In this document: positions 25,915-35,302 of the stretch, in pieces | Numbering within the stretch: the first letter of the stretch is position 1 | How the letters are laid out: each line of letters starts with the position of its first letter | NCBI RefSeq assembly: GCF_019311235.1 | Contig: NZ_JAHWDF010000001.1 | Location: forward strand, 186,001-250,000 | Length of the DNA stretch: 64,000 nt | Direction of reading: 5' to 3' | Source of the DNA: Mesonia aestuariivivens | Lineage (GTDB): Bacteria > Bacteroidota > Bacteroidia > Flavobacteriales > Flavobacteriaceae | Program-made: the position numbers and the translations under genes | Notes under the pieces: model-generated | What the model saw: the letters and a program-made list of their open reading frames with translations, nothing else | The model's database searches: none | Told to the model about the DNA's origin: nothing

Positions 25915-27429
25915 ATGACGCAACAACTCTTATTATATCCGCTATTGTTTCAATTATTTTTGAGTATTCTCTTGATGTTCTTTTGGACAAAAATAGAAAC
26001 TCAAAAAGTAATTAGCATCGTGGGAAGTTGCATTGCGGTGTTTCTTTCAGCTTTATTATTTTATGAAGTTTGGAATTTTGGAACGCAAACCGTACAAGCA
26101 GCAAATTGGGAAGCCCCTTACGGCATCACCTTTGTTGCAGATACACTTTCGGCAACTTTGGTACTGTTAACCTCTATCGCAGGATTAGCGGTTTCTTTAT
26201 ACTCTTCAGCTTCAGTAATACCCGCAAGATTAAGGTTTGGCTATTTTTCTATTTACCATTTTTTATTATTAGGGTTAACGGGAGCTTTCTTAACTGGAGA
26301 TATTTTTAACTTATATGTTTGGTTTGAAATTATTATTATTTCCTCTTTTGTATTAATCACCCTAGGAGGAGAAAAAGCACAGATTGAAGGCGCCGTGAAG
26401 TATTTTACATTAAATATTTTAGCATCAATCATATTCTTAACAGCAATAGCTGTGCTTTACGGACTTGCAGGTTCTTTAAATATGGCAGATTTAGCGGTTT
26501 TAGTGCCGCAATTAGAAAATCGAAGATTAGTAGAAGTAGCTGCTATTTTATTTTTAGTAGGCTTCGGAATTAAATCGGCTGTATTCCCACTTTACTTTTG
26601 GTTGCCGGCATCTTATCATACGCCACCTTCTGCGGTCGCTGCTATCTTTGGTGGTTTGCTAACGAAAGTAGGAGTTTATGCATTGATAAGAATTTTCAGT
26701 CTTATCTTCTTGAAAGATGTATTTTTAGATGAAATACTTATGGTGATAGCAGTCTTAACGCTGTTTAGCGGAGCTATTGGTTCATTGGTTCAGAGAAACG
26801 TGAGAAAAGCATTTTCATACCTAATTATTTGTCATATTGGTTTTATGATTGGAGGTTTAGCTATGTTTACAAAAGTTGCATTAACGGGAATGGTATTTTA
26901 CTTGATTCATGATATTATGGTGAAAACCAATCTATTCATGATTAGTGGCTTAATCTATCGTATTAAAGGAACTAATAATATGAAGTATCTAGGAGATCTA
27001 TATGATAAATTTCCTAAGCTTAGCTTTTTAATGTTTATTCCTTTTCTGTCTTTAATCGGGGTGCCACCATTTTCTGGTTTTTGGCCAAAAATTTCATTGA
27101 TTTTAGCTACTTTAGAACAAAAGAATTATATTTTATTGGGAGCAATTATTTTTGGAAGTTTACTTACTTTAATTATTATTGCTAGACTTTGGTCTGAAGT
27201 TTTTTGGAAAAAAGGAGAAGAGCTACCTGTAAGAAAGCACTTTCTTTATTATCAAAAAATGACAAACCTAAAGAAAGTGCAATTTATTGCACCAATCATT
27301 ATGTTGACTGGAGTTTCTCTATATATTGGTTTTGGAGCAGAACATATTCAGCAACTATCAAGCAGAATAGCTTCAGAATTATTTGATAATACTTCTTATA
27401 TAGAAGCTGTAATGCCGCAAAATAAATAA
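25915..27429 (+). CDS. mrpD: Mrp/Mnh antiporter subunit D
   Basis: 504-residue NuoN/NuoL-like channel subunit with about 14 helices. Key motifs: FNLYVWFEIIIISSFVLITL with the conserved helix-5 Glu, GFGIKSAVFPLYFWLPASYH with the channel Lys, TPPSAVAAIFGGLLTKVGVY, and FYLIHDIMVKTNLFMISGL. Position between mrpC and mrpE is canonical. Confidence 0.96.
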   Translation: MTQQLLLYPLLFQLFLSILLMFFWTKIETQKVISIVGSCIAVFLSALLFYEVWNFGTQTVQAANWEAPYGITFVADTLSATLVLLTSIAGLAVSLYSSASVIPARLRFGYFSIYHFLLLGLTGAFLTGDIFNLYVWFEIIIISSFVLITLGGEKAQIEGAVKYFTLNILASIIFLTAIAVLYGLAGSLNMADLAVLVPQLENRRLVEVAAILFLVGFGIKSAVFPLYFWLPASYHTPPSAVAAIFGGLLTKVGVYALIRIFSLIFLKDVFLDEILMVIAVLTLFSGAIGSLVQRNVRKAFSYLIICHIGFMIGGLAMFTKVALTGMVFYLIHDIMVKTNLFMISGLIYRIKGTNNMKYLGDLYDKFPKLSFLMFIPFLSLIGVPPFSGFWPKISLILATLEQKNYILLGAIIFGSLLTLIIIARLWSEVFWKKGEELPVRKHFLYYQKMTNLKKVQFIAPIIMLTGVSLYIGFGAEHIQQLSSRIASELFDNTSYIEAVMPQNK

Positions 27430-27430
27430 G

Positions 27431-27907
27431 ATGAAAAACAGATTTTTATCTAACATATTACTCACCTTTATCTGGGTTGCCATTACGGGAGACTTTGCTT
27501 TTCTAAACTATGTGTTTGGTTTTGTACTTAGTTTTATAATTATGTACGTAATCACTAAAGGAAGAGGTAATGCCAAGTATTTTAAAATAATCCCTAAGCT
27601 TATTTCTTTTATTTTATTTTTCCTTTGGGAATTATTAAAGGCCAATTTGCAAGTTGCTTATGATGTAGTTACACCAAAGTTTTACATGACGCCAGGTATT
27701 GTAAGAGTACCTTTAGAAGCTGAAACTAATTTAGAGATAACCTTATTGGCAAACTTAATTACTTTAACTCCAGGTACATTAAGCTTAGATGTTTCCGACG
27801 ATAGAAAGGTGCTGTATGTGCATGCTATGTATTTAAAAGATAAGCAAGCATTTATTGATGATATTAAAAACGGATTTGAAAAACGTTTATTAGAGATTTT
27901 AAGATGA
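27431..27907 (+). CDS. mrpE: Mrp/Mnh antiporter subunit E
   Basis: 158 residues, two or three N-terminal helices followed by a cytoplasmic domain. The family segment is LANLITLTPGTLSLDVSDD near residues 110-130, with LWELLKANLQVAYDVVTP before it. Starts 1 base after the mrpD stop and overlaps mrpF by 4 bases. Confidence 0.95.
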   Translation: MKNRFLSNILLTFIWVAITGDFAFLNYVFGFVLSFIIMYVITKGRGNAKYFKIIPKLISFILFFLWELLKANLQVAYDVVTPKFYMTPGIVRVPLEAETNLEITLLANLITLTPGTLSLDVSDDRKVLYVHAMYLKDKQAFIDDIKNGFEKRLLEILR

Positions 27908-28203
27908 CGATAGAAGAGTATCTATATTATATAATTTTACCTGTATTAGCCATTTCTGTATTGTTGGTGTTTTGCCGATTTGTGATAGGGCCAAGTATAG
28001 CAGACCGAGTAGTGGCTTTAGACTTACTAATAACTATAGGTATCACACTTATTGCTATTTATAGTATTGTATACAACCAATCTACATTTCTAGATATTGC
28101 AATGATTTTGGGATTAATCGCCTTTTTAAGTACGGTGGCATTTTCTTATTATTTAGAGAAAAGAAATCGTAAAAAAAGAGAAAAAAGCAAGGGAGATGAG
28201 TGA
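27904..28203 (+). CDS. mrpF: Mrp/Mnh antiporter subunit F
   Basis: 99 residues with three helices; the signature CRFVIGPSIADRVVALDLLI is at ~25-45 and FLDIAMILGLIAFLSTVAFS at ~60-80. It ends in a Lys/Arg-rich tail and overlaps mrpG by 8 bases. Confidence 0.95.
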   Translation: MTIEEYLYYIILPVLAISVLLVFCRFVIGPSIADRVVALDLLITIGITLIAIYSIVYNQSTFLDIAMILGLIAFLSTVAFSYYLEKRNRKKREKSKGDE

Positions 28204-28609
28204 TGTTTTTATTGTAATATTATCGAGTTTAGGAGCGTTGTTTATTCTCTTAGCAGCCGTAGGCTTTGTACGAATGCCAGATAGTTACCTAAGAATTTCG
28301 GTAACCACAAAAGCTGTAACCTTAGGTGTAGGTTTAATTTTAGCCAGTGCAGCTATATACTTTGATAATCTCTCGGTTACCTCTAGAGTATTGGCTATTA
28401 TCTTATTTATCATCTTAACTTCACCCGTAGGTGCGCATTTAATAGGGAGAGCTTCTTACTTCTCTGGTAATAAACTTTGGGAAAAATCTATTACAGACGA
28501 GTTAGAAGGTAAATATCAACCCAACTCACACCGCTTATCTAGTGGTGAAGAGTATGAAGATGAAGATGAAAAACGAAAGAAAAAAATTCGAGAACGAGAT
28601 CTTTTATAA
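28196..28609 (+). CDS. mrpG: Mrp/Mnh antiporter subunit G
   Basis: 137 residues, three helices plus a charged C-terminal tail. The signature GFVRMPDSYLRISVTTKAVT is at ~23-42 and LTSPVGAHLIGRASY at ~78-92. The stop codon TAA abuts the GTG start of bioF directly, so the antiporter operon runs into the biotin operon with no room for a terminator. Confidence 0.95.
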   Translation: MSDVFIVILSSLGALFILLAAVGFVRMPDSYLRISVTTKAVTLGVGLILASAAIYFDNLSVTSRVLAIILFIILTSPVGAHLIGRASYFSGNKLWEKSITDELEGKYQPNSHRLSSGEEYEDEDEKRKKKIRERDLL

Positions 28610-29749
28610 GTGTCAAATCATCCTCAAGGAATACGTAAAAAACTTCAGCAGCGAAAAGCTAATCATTCGTTTAGAACACTTTCCTATTCAGCCGAGGGAG
28701 TAGATTTTTTTTCTAATGATTATTTAGGTTTTTCTAAAAACGATCAAATTTACCAGCAATCCTTAGCTTTTCTAGCGCTACATCAGCTACAACAAAATAA
28801 TGCTACAGGTTCCCGATTATTATCTGGAAATCTTAAAATTCATATAAATACAGAAGCACAGATTGCTAAATTTCATGAAGCTGAGAGTGCTATTTTATTT
28901 AATTCTGGTTATGATGCTAATTTAGGATTTTTCTCTAGCGTGCCTCAGCGTGGCGATGTGGTTTTTTACGATGAGTTTATTCATGCCTCCATCCGTGATG
29001 GGCTGCAGCTAAGTTTAGCAAAATCATATAAGTTTAAGCATAATGATTTAAGAGATTTAAAAAATAAAGCTGAAAAAATAAATGCCTCAGGAGCTGTTTT
29101 TGTAGTGACAGAATCTGTTTTTTCAATGGATGGTGATAGTCCTAACTTAAAATCGTTTTTAGAGTTTTGTGATCAAAAGCAGTTCTTTTTGATAGTAGAT
29201 GAAGCTCACGCATTAGGAGTTTTTGGCGAAAACGGTGAAGGTTTACTTCAACAACAAAATTTACATCATCAGGTTTTTGCTAGAATTGTTACCTTCGGAA
29301 AAGGTCTTGGTGCACACGGAGCGGTCGTTTTAGGAAGCTTAGAACTCAAAGACTTCATTGTTAATTTTACACGAAGCTTTATTTATACGACAGCAAACTC
29401 TCCACATGCGGTGGCTACTATTTCTTCTGCTTATCAAGAATTATTAAGCACTTCAGCCATAAAAAAACTTCATCAAAATATAGATTTTTTTAAGCAACAA
29501 TTAAAAGAACTAAAATTAGAATCAAATTTTATTCAAAGCAATTCTGCTATTCAATGTAGTGTAATAAGTGGTAATGACCGTGTAAAACAAATAGCCAATA
29601 CGCTTCAAGAACAGCACTTTTTAGTAAAGCCTATTTTATCGCCAACGGTAAAAAAGGGGCAAGAGCGATTAAGATTTTGTTTGCATAGTTATAATACTTC
29701 AGCAGAAATCACCTCAGTTTTGCAATGTCTAAAAAATGAACTTTTATAA
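28610..29749 (+). CDS. bioF: 8-amino-7-oxononanoate synthase
   Basis: PLP-dependent alpha-oxoamine synthase that condenses pimeloyl-thioester with alanine, first dedicated step of biotin ring assembly. 379 residues. GTG start directly after mrpG. Motifs: FFSNDYLGFS near the N-terminus, ATGSRLLSGN, IVDEAHALGVFGENG with the PLP-binding Asp, and TFGKGLGAHGAVVLG with the Schiff-base Lys. Followed by bioD after 16 bases. Confidence 0.95.
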   Translation: MSNHPQGIRKKLQQRKANHSFRTLSYSAEGVDFFSNDYLGFSKNDQIYQQSLAFLALHQLQQNNATGSRLLSGNLKIHINTEAQIAKFHEAESAILFNSGYDANLGFFSSVPQRGDVVFYDEFIHASIRDGLQLSLAKSYKFKHNDLRDLKNKAEKINASGAVFVVTESVFSMDGDSPNLKSFLEFCDQKQFFLIVDEAHALGVFGENGEGLLQQQNLHHQVFARIVTFGKGLGAHGAVVLGSLELKDFIVNFTRSFIYTTANSPHAVATISSAYQELLSTSAIKKLHQNIDFFKQQLKELKLESNFIQSNSAIQCSVISGNDRVKQIANTLQEQHFLVKPILSPTVKKGQERLRFCLHSYNTSAEITSVLQCLKNELL

Positions 29750-29765
29750 ATTAATATAATTTAGA

Positions 29766-30389
29766 ATGAAACATATTTTTGTAACCGGAATTGGTACCGA
29801 AGTTGGTAAAACTGTAGCTTCTTCAATAGTTACAGAAGCTTTAAAAGCCGATTATTTTAAGCCTATTCAAGCTGGTGATTTAGAAAACTCAGATACTCAT
29901 AAAGTTCAGCAATTGGTTAGTAATAAAATCACTCAATTTTTTCCTAATGCTTATGCGCTAAAAACCCCTATGAGTCCGCATGCAGCTGCAGAGAAGGATC
30001 ATGTTCAAATTAAAGCTGAAACCATAGAACGTCCAATTTCTACAAATGATAATTTAGTGATTGAAGGAGCTGGCGGTTTATTAGTCCCATTAAATAATAC
30101 AGAAACAATTGCAGATTTAATGCACCAAGACGATAAAATAATTGTGGTTTCTCGCCATTATTTAGGCAGTATTAATCATACATTACTCACAATAGAGGCA
30201 TTAAAAACAAGAGGGCTTACTTGTGCAGGTATTATTTTTAGTGGTGAAAAACAGGCAAGTACCGAAAACATTATAACAAAAATGGCTGGCGTACCAATAA
30301 TTGGTAGAATAGAACAAGAACCTTATTTTGATAAAAATGTAATAAGAGAATACGCTAATTTATTTCGCGAAAACTTACAAAACCTATGA
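29766..30389 (+). CDS. bioD: Dethiobiotin synthetase
   Basis: ATP-dependent carboxylase closing the ureido ring. 207 residues. The P-loop is FVTGIGTEVGKTVASS at residues 4-19; YFKPIQAGD and VIEGAGGLLVPLN are the substrate and Mg regions. The stop overlaps the bioA start by 4 bases. Confidence 0.95.
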   Translation: MKHIFVTGIGTEVGKTVASSIVTEALKADYFKPIQAGDLENSDTHKVQQLVSNKITQFFPNAYALKTPMSPHAAAEKDHVQIKAETIERPISTNDNLVIEGAGGLLVPLNNTETIADLMHQDDKIIVVSRHYLGSINHTLLTIEALKTRGLTCAGIIFSGEKQASTENIITKMAGVPIIGRIEQEPYFDKNVIREYANLFRENLQNL

Positions 30390-31663
30390 GTAATCTAATT
30401 GAAAGAGATCAGCAACATATATGGCATCCGCTTACACAGCATAAAGTGAAAAAAGAGATGCTGCCTATCAAAAGCGCAAAAGGAGTTATGTTAACCGATC
30501 ATGATGGGAAAGAATACATAGATGGTATATCTTCATGGTATACGGCTGTATACGGTCATTGTAATGAATACATTACAGAGAAAGTGTCTGCGCAAATGAA
30601 AAATTTAGATCAGGTAGTTTTTAGCGGATTTACACATCAACCTGCTGTAGAACTTTCTGAAGCGCTTATTGAAATTTTACCAGATGGGCAGCAGAAAATT
30701 TTCTTCAACGATAATGGCTCTACTGCGACTGAGATTGGAATTAAAATGGCTTTGCAATATCATTATAATCAGCAAAACGATCGTAAAGTAATGTTAGCTT
30801 TCGAAGAAGGTTTTCACGGCGATACTTTTGGGGCAATGTCGGTTTCAGATCTTTCGGTTTACAATGGCGCTTTTCAAGATCATTTTATAGCGGTAAAACG
30901 CATTCCTGTGCCAAATGGAAAAAATACCGATGAAATTTTAAAGCAAATCGAAGAAATTCATCAGCAAACCCCATTAGCTGGATTTATTTATGAACCTCTA
31001 GTACAAGGTGCCGCAGCGATGAAAATCCACGATGCTGAAGGTTTAAATGAAATATTGAGGTTTTGCAAACAACGAGATATAGTTATGGTTGCCGATGAAG
31101 TGATGACCGGTTTCGGAAAAACAGGAAAGAACTTCGCTTCTTATTATATTGAAACAAAACCCGATATTGTTTGTATGTCAAAAGCTTTAACTGCTGGTTT
31201 GTTGCCGATGGGAGCCACTTCTTGTACGCAAAAAGTATTCGATGCTTTTTATGATGAAGATATTGCGAAAGGCTTATTTCACGGGCATACCTATACGGCA
31301 AATCCGTTAGCTTGTGCGGCGGCTTTGGCAGGTATCGAGTTGTTAACTTCAGAAAAAATACAAAGTAATATTGAAAGAATTCATCAGCAACATTTAGCTT
31401 TCGCAAAAAAAATGAATTTAAATCCCTTAGTTAAAAACACCAGATGTTTAGGGACTATCTTTGCGATGGATTTAGCGGTTGAAAATTCTAGGTATGGTAA
31501 TTTACGAGATAGAATTTATAACTTTTTTATGAGTAAAGGTATTTACCTAAGGCCATTGGGTAATACGGTTTATATTGCTTGCCCGTATGTGATTACAGAA
31601 ATTCAATTAAATAAAATTTACATTGCAATTATAGGTTTACTCGATATTTTAAAAAATATTTAG
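30386..31663 (+). CDS. bioA: Adenosylmethionine--8-amino-7-oxononanoate aminotransferase
   Basis: Class III aminotransferase producing 7,8-diaminopelargonate. 425 residues. Diagnostic segments: HIWHPLTQHK, GISSWYTAVYGHCN, FFNDNGSTATEIGIKMALQY, VMVADEVMTGFGKTG with the PLP Asp, MSKALTAGLLPMGAT with the Schiff-base Lys, and HGHTYTANPLACAAALAGI. A pair of hairpins and a T-run follow, so the mrp-bioFDA transcript probably ends here in part. Confidence 0.96.
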   Translation: MSNLIERDQQHIWHPLTQHKVKKEMLPIKSAKGVMLTDHDGKEYIDGISSWYTAVYGHCNEYITEKVSAQMKNLDQVVFSGFTHQPAVELSEALIEILPDGQQKIFFNDNGSTATEIGIKMALQYHYNQQNDRKVMLAFEEGFHGDTFGAMSVSDLSVYNGAFQDHFIAVKRIPVPNGKNTDEILKQIEEIHQQTPLAGFIYEPLVQGAAAMKIHDAEGLNEILRFCKQRDIVMVADEVMTGFGKTGKNFASYYIETKPDIVCMSKALTAGLLPMGATSCTQKVFDAFYDEDIAKGLFHGHTYTANPLACAAALAGIELLTSEKIQSNIERIHQQHLAFAKKMNLNPLVKNTRCLGTIFAMDLAVENSRYGNLRDRIYNFFMSKGIYLRPLGNTVYIACPYVITEIQLNKIYIAIIGLLDILKNI

Positions 31664-31773
31664 GGATATTAATTTTATTTATGACTAATTAGTGAGATTA
31701 TTTTAAATTATTTTGTTTTTATTTAAAAATGTATCATATTTACAGTATAATTTTTATTTAAAAGAGTTATATT

Positions 31774-31836
31774 AAATTAGGTTTGGGGTATCCTAATTTT
31801 AAAACTTCGGGCATTTAATGTTCGAAGTTTTTTTTT
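31774..31836 (+). terminator. Tandem hairpins with T-run after bioA
   Basis: First hairpin AAATTAGG (31774-31781) / CCTAATTT (31792-31799). Second AAAACTTCG (31801-31809) / CGAAGTTTT (31823-31831), followed by a T-run to 31836. The second is a normal intrinsic terminator; the first, directly beside it, could be an alternative fold or leader element for the downstream ketosynthase gene. Confidence 0.75.
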
Positions 31837-31882
31837 ATGCGTTTAGTTGTTTAGATATTTGCGTCAAAAAGAAAGTTAGCTC

Positions 31883-33046
31883 TTGAAAAATAATTTATAT
31901 ATTAATTCATTTTCATCTATTTCTGCATTGGGTAATCATCCAGAAGAAATTTGGAGAAGTTACTTGCAGGCTTTGCCTCTATTTACTGCTGAAGATTTTG
32001 AAGATGAAAAAACTTATGTTTCTCAACTCAATCAAGCAGGGAAAGTTTTAGTAAAACAACTGCAAGAAGAAAGTACTCGTTATGAAAATTTAGACCCCTC
32101 GGTATTATATGCCATTATAACTGCGAGGCAAGTTGGTCATAATTTAGAAAAAAACACAGATATTGGAGTCAATATTGGTTCTTCTCGCGGGGCTACAGGT
32201 TTGTTTGAGAAATACCATCAACAGTATTTACAAGAAGGTAAAACCTCTCCCTTAGCATCGCCAACCACGACATTAGGAAATATATCTTCTTGGGTCTTAC
32301 AAGATCTGGGAAGTAGTGGTCCAGAAATTAGTCATTCTATAACCTGTTCTACAGCGCTTCATGGTTTATTAAATGCAGCCGCTTGGTTAAAAAGTGGTAT
32401 GGCAAAACAGTTTATTGTTGGGGGTAGTGAAGCGCCATTAACAAAATTTACAATTGCTCAAATGAAAGCCGTTAAATTATATGCTCTTTATAATGAACGT
32501 GAAATTTGGCCCAACAGAAGTTTAGAAATTGATAAGCAAAAAAACACAATGATTTTGGGAGAAGCTTCGGCTTCATTTTTTGTGAGTAAAAGCAAAGAAG
32601 ATGCGATTGTTCAAATTTTAGGACTCGGTTATGCCTCAGAAAAACTAACACATAATATATCTATTTCTAAAGAGGCAAAATGTTTACAGCAATCAATGCA
32701 AAAGGCTCTAAAAGAGGCAAATTTAAAAACTGTAGATGCAATTGTTGCTCATGCACCTGGAACACGCAAGGGAGATTGGGCAGAAATTAACGCTATAAAA
32801 GCAGTTTTTCCAGAAAAGATTCCATTAATAACTTCAAATAAATTTTTAATAGGGCATACGTTTGGAGCTTCTGGAGGGATGAGTTTAGAAATGGCTATTT
32901 TAATGATTCAGCATCAACAATTTATTCCGAATCCGTTTTTTTTAAATGAAGAGTCTATTTCAGAAAACATAAATACAGTGATGGTGAATGCTGTGGGTTT
33001 TGGAGGTAATGCGGTAAGTGTAATTATAAGTAAATTAGATAATTAA
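31883..33046 (+). CDS. Beta-ketoacyl-ACP synthase family protein in the biotin cluster
   Basis: 387-residue FabF-like thiolase-fold condensing enzyme. TTG start giving (M)KNNLYINSFSSISALGNHPE. The catalytic triad is readable: Cys155 in HSITCSTALHG, His in AIVAHAPGTRKGDW, and His in IGHTFGASGGMSLEM. The N-terminal half is divergent from housekeeping FabF. It sits between bioA and bioB, 46 bases past a terminator. No bioC or bioH is visible in the window, so a role in making or elongating the pimeloyl precursor is plausible but inferred only from position. Confidence 0.88.
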   Translation: MKNNLYINSFSSISALGNHPEEIWRSYLQALPLFTAEDFEDEKTYVSQLNQAGKVLVKQLQEESTRYENLDPSVLYAIITARQVGHNLEKNTDIGVNIGSSRGATGLFEKYHQQYLQEGKTSPLASPTTTLGNISSWVLQDLGSSGPEISHSITCSTALHGLLNAAAWLKSGMAKQFIVGGSEAPLTKFTIAQMKAVKLYALYNEREIWPNRSLEIDKQKNTMILGEASASFFVSKSKEDAIVQILGLGYASEKLTHNISISKEAKCLQQSMQKALKEANLKTVDAIVAHAPGTRKGDWAEINAIKAVFPEKIPLITSNKFLIGHTFGASGGMSLEMAILMIQHQQFIPNPFFLNEESISENINTVMVNAVGFGGNAVSVIISKLDN

Positions 33047-33111
33047 TAATTAGCAAGATTTAAACAATGCTAAATTTTTAATGAAACGATGATATAAACC
33101 TATTGATTTAG

Positions 33112-33119
33112 TACTTTTG
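33112..33119 (+). promoter_or_regulatory. -7 promoter element before bioB
   Basis: TACTTTTG, exact TAnnTTTG, 19 bases before the bioB ATG; no clear TTG at -33. It suggests bioB can be transcribed separately, with a very short leader. Confidence 0.4.
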
Positions 33120-33138
33120 AATATCAATTTAGATTTTT

Positions 33139-34227
33139 ATGGCAACAAAACACAACTGGACAAAAGAAGAAATTCTAGAAATATATAATAAACCTTTAAT
33201 GCAATTACTTTATGATGCTGCTACAGTACATAGAGAATTTCATGACCCTAATACCGTACAAGTTTCTACTTTACTTTCAATAAAAACAGGTGGCTGTCCT
33301 GAAGATTGTGGCTATTGCCCACAAGCAGCACGTTACCATACAGATTTAGAAGGTAACGAGCTCATGAGTGTAAATCAAGTAAAAGCACAGGCCTTAAGAG
33401 CTAAATCTTCTGGGAGTTCTCGTGTTTGCATGGGAGCAGCATGGCGTAATGTAAAAGATGGACCTGAATTTGACAATGTTTTAGAGATGGTGAGAACTAT
33501 TAATAAACTAGATATGGAAGTTTGTTGTACGCTAGGAATGCTTACAGAAAATCAAGCCAAACGTTTAGAAGAAGCAGGTTTGTATGCGTATAATCACAAT
33601 TTAGATACTTCTGAAGAATATTATAAAGAAGTAATTTCTACGCGTGGTTATGAAGATAGACTTGAAACCTTAGATAATGTTAGAAAAACAAATGTTACCG
33701 TTTGTAGTGGTGGGATTATAGGAATGGGAGAGAAGGCTGAAGATCGTGCAGGAATGTTGGTTTCTTTAGCAAGATTAAGTCCTCAACCAGAATCTGTACC
33801 TATTAATGCACTGGTTCCTGTAGAAGGAACACCGCTAGAAGAGCAGCAAAAAGTTTCTATCTGGGAAATGGTAAGAATGGTTGCGACTACTAGAATCGTA
33901 ATGCCGCAAACTCAAGTTAGATTATCTGCGGGAAGAACAGATATGAGTAGAGAAGGACAAGCCATGTGTTTTCTTGCCGGTGCTAATTCAATATTTGCGG
34001 GAGATAAGTTATTAACTACGCCTAACCCAGACGTTAATGAAGATATGTTAATGTTTAAAGAATTAGGCTTAAATGTTCAAAAACCTTTCGAAAAACACGA
34101 ACAGCGAAAAACGGTAGAAAAAGAAGATTCTAAGATAGGTGCGCTTGGCGAAAAACCAAAATGGACAAGACCGGGTCATCAGATCGATCGAAACCTAGAA
34201 GCTCAAAATAAAAAAGTTAAAGCTTAA
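33139..34227 (+). CDS. bioB: Biotin synthase
   Basis: Radical-SAM enzyme that inserts sulfur into dethiobiotin. 362 residues. The [4Fe-4S] motif is GGCPEDCGYCPQA (Cys53, Cys57, Cys60). Further family segments: SSRVCMGAAWRN, CCTLGMLTENQAKRLEEAGL, AYNHNLDTSEEYY, RLSAGRTDM with the auxiliary-cluster Arg, and ANSIFAGDKLLTTPNP. The C-terminal ~35 residues are a charged extension. A strong terminator follows. Confidence 0.97.
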   Translation: MATKHNWTKEEILEIYNKPLMQLLYDAATVHREFHDPNTVQVSTLLSIKTGGCPEDCGYCPQAARYHTDLEGNELMSVNQVKAQALRAKSSGSSRVCMGAAWRNVKDGPEFDNVLEMVRTINKLDMEVCCTLGMLTENQAKRLEEAGLYAYNHNLDTSEEYYKEVISTRGYEDRLETLDNVRKTNVTVCSGGIIGMGEKAEDRAGMLVSLARLSPQPESVPINALVPVEGTPLEEQQKVSIWEMVRMVATTRIVMPQTQVRLSAGRTDMSREGQAMCFLAGANSIFAGDKLLTTPNPDVNEDMLMFKELGLNVQKPFEKHEQRKTVEKEDSKIGALGEKPKWTRPGHQIDRNLEAQNKKVKA

Positions 34228-34250
34228 TTTTTTCGTGAACATTATAGATA

Positions 34251-34277
34251 AAAAAGAGACCAATTGGTCTCTTTTTT
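34251..34277. terminator. Intrinsic terminator after bioB
   Basis: AAAAAGAGACC (34251-34261) / GGTCTCTTTTT with loop AATT, a perfect palindrome followed by T residues. Confidence 0.93.
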
Positions 34278-34372
34278 ATTGATTAAAATTGATCTTAATG
34301 ACAACTTTATAATCATGAATTCATATTTATTTAAAATATATATAATTTTTTTTACATCTATAGGATTAGAGC

Positions 34373-34380
34373 TAATTTTG
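34373..34380 (+). promoter_or_regulatory. -7 promoter element of the cupin-like gene
   Basis: TAATTTTG, exact TAnnTTTG; -33 element weak. Predicted leader about 35 nt before the ATG at 34422. Confidence 0.4.
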
Positions 34381-34421
34381 CAATCTAATTGATGAAAGAC
34401 TGAGAATTATAATGAAAGAGA

Positions 34422-35273
34422 ATGAAGCTTAAATCTATAGATCGATTCAGCCGAATCACCAAAGAAGAATTCCAGAAACAATATTTTAAACCTCAGCAAC
34501 CAGTTATTATAAAGAATTTTATAGAAGACTGGCCTGCATACTCTAAGTGGTCGCTAGATTATATGAAAGAAGTTGCCGGAGATAAAACCGTGCCGCTGTA
34601 TGACGATAGACCAGTACGTCATGACGAAGGTTTTAATGAAGCTCATGCTAAAATGAAAATGGCGAATTATGTAGATTTGCTAAAAACGAAGCCTACAAAA
34701 TATAGAATTTTTTTGTGGAATATTTTAAAAGAAGTACCCTCATTACAAGAAGATTTTAATTACCCTGACTTTGGAGTGAAATTAATGAAAAGTTTACCGA
34801 TGCTCTTTTTTGGTGGTGAAAATTCATATACATTTATGCATTATGATATTGATTTAGCTAATATATTTCATTTTCATTTTGAAGGGAAAAAGCGTGTAAT
34901 TTTATTTGATCAAAAACAAAGTAAGTATTTGTATAAAGTCCCTCATTCGTTAATTACTAGGGAAGATATAGATTTCTCAGATCCAGATTATAAAAAATGG
35001 CCAGCTTTGCGATATGCAGAAGGTTTTGAAGCTAATTTAAATCATGGAGAGGTACTTTATATGCCAGAAGGCTATTGGCATTATATGCAATATATCACTC
35101 CTGGTTTTTCGATGAGTTTGCGTGCCGTTGCAAGAAACCCTAAAAATTTATCCAAGGCAATATATAATATTGCTGTAATGAGAAATTTCGATAATTTAAT
35201 GCGTAAGCTCAAAGGACAAGCTTGGATAGATCATAAGAATGCTATGGCAATAGAAAAAAATAAATTTCATTAA
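34422..35273 (+). CDS. Cupin-like/JmjC-type Fe(II) 2-oxoglutarate-dependent hydroxylase family protein
   Basis: 283 residues of the cupin_8 (FIH/JmjC) fold. The N-terminus reads QYFKPQQPVIIKNFIEDWPA, the usual start of the family. The iron triad appears as His and Asp in FMHYDIDLANIFHFHF and the distal His in LYMPEGYWHYMQYI; FEGKKRVILFDQ supplies the 2-oxoglutarate Lys. The substrate is unknown: some relatives hydroxylate proteins or tRNA, and I cannot place this one. Stands alone between a terminator and the convergent recX. Confidence 0.88.
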   Translation: MKLKSIDRFSRITKEEFQKQYFKPQQPVIIKNFIEDWPAYSKWSLDYMKEVAGDKTVPLYDDRPVRHDEGFNEAHAKMKMANYVDLLKTKPTKYRIFLWNILKEVPSLQEDFNYPDFGVKLMKSLPMLFFGGENSYTFMHYDIDLANIFHFHFEGKKRVILFDQKQSKYLYKVPHSLITREDIDFSDPDYKKWPALRYAEGFEANLNHGEVLYMPEGYWHYMQYITPGFSMSLRAVARNPKNLSKAIYNIAVMRNFDNLMRKLKGQAWIDHKNAMAIEKNKFH

Positions 35274-35302
35274 TAGTAATTTTTTTAGTAATATAAAATC
35301 TA

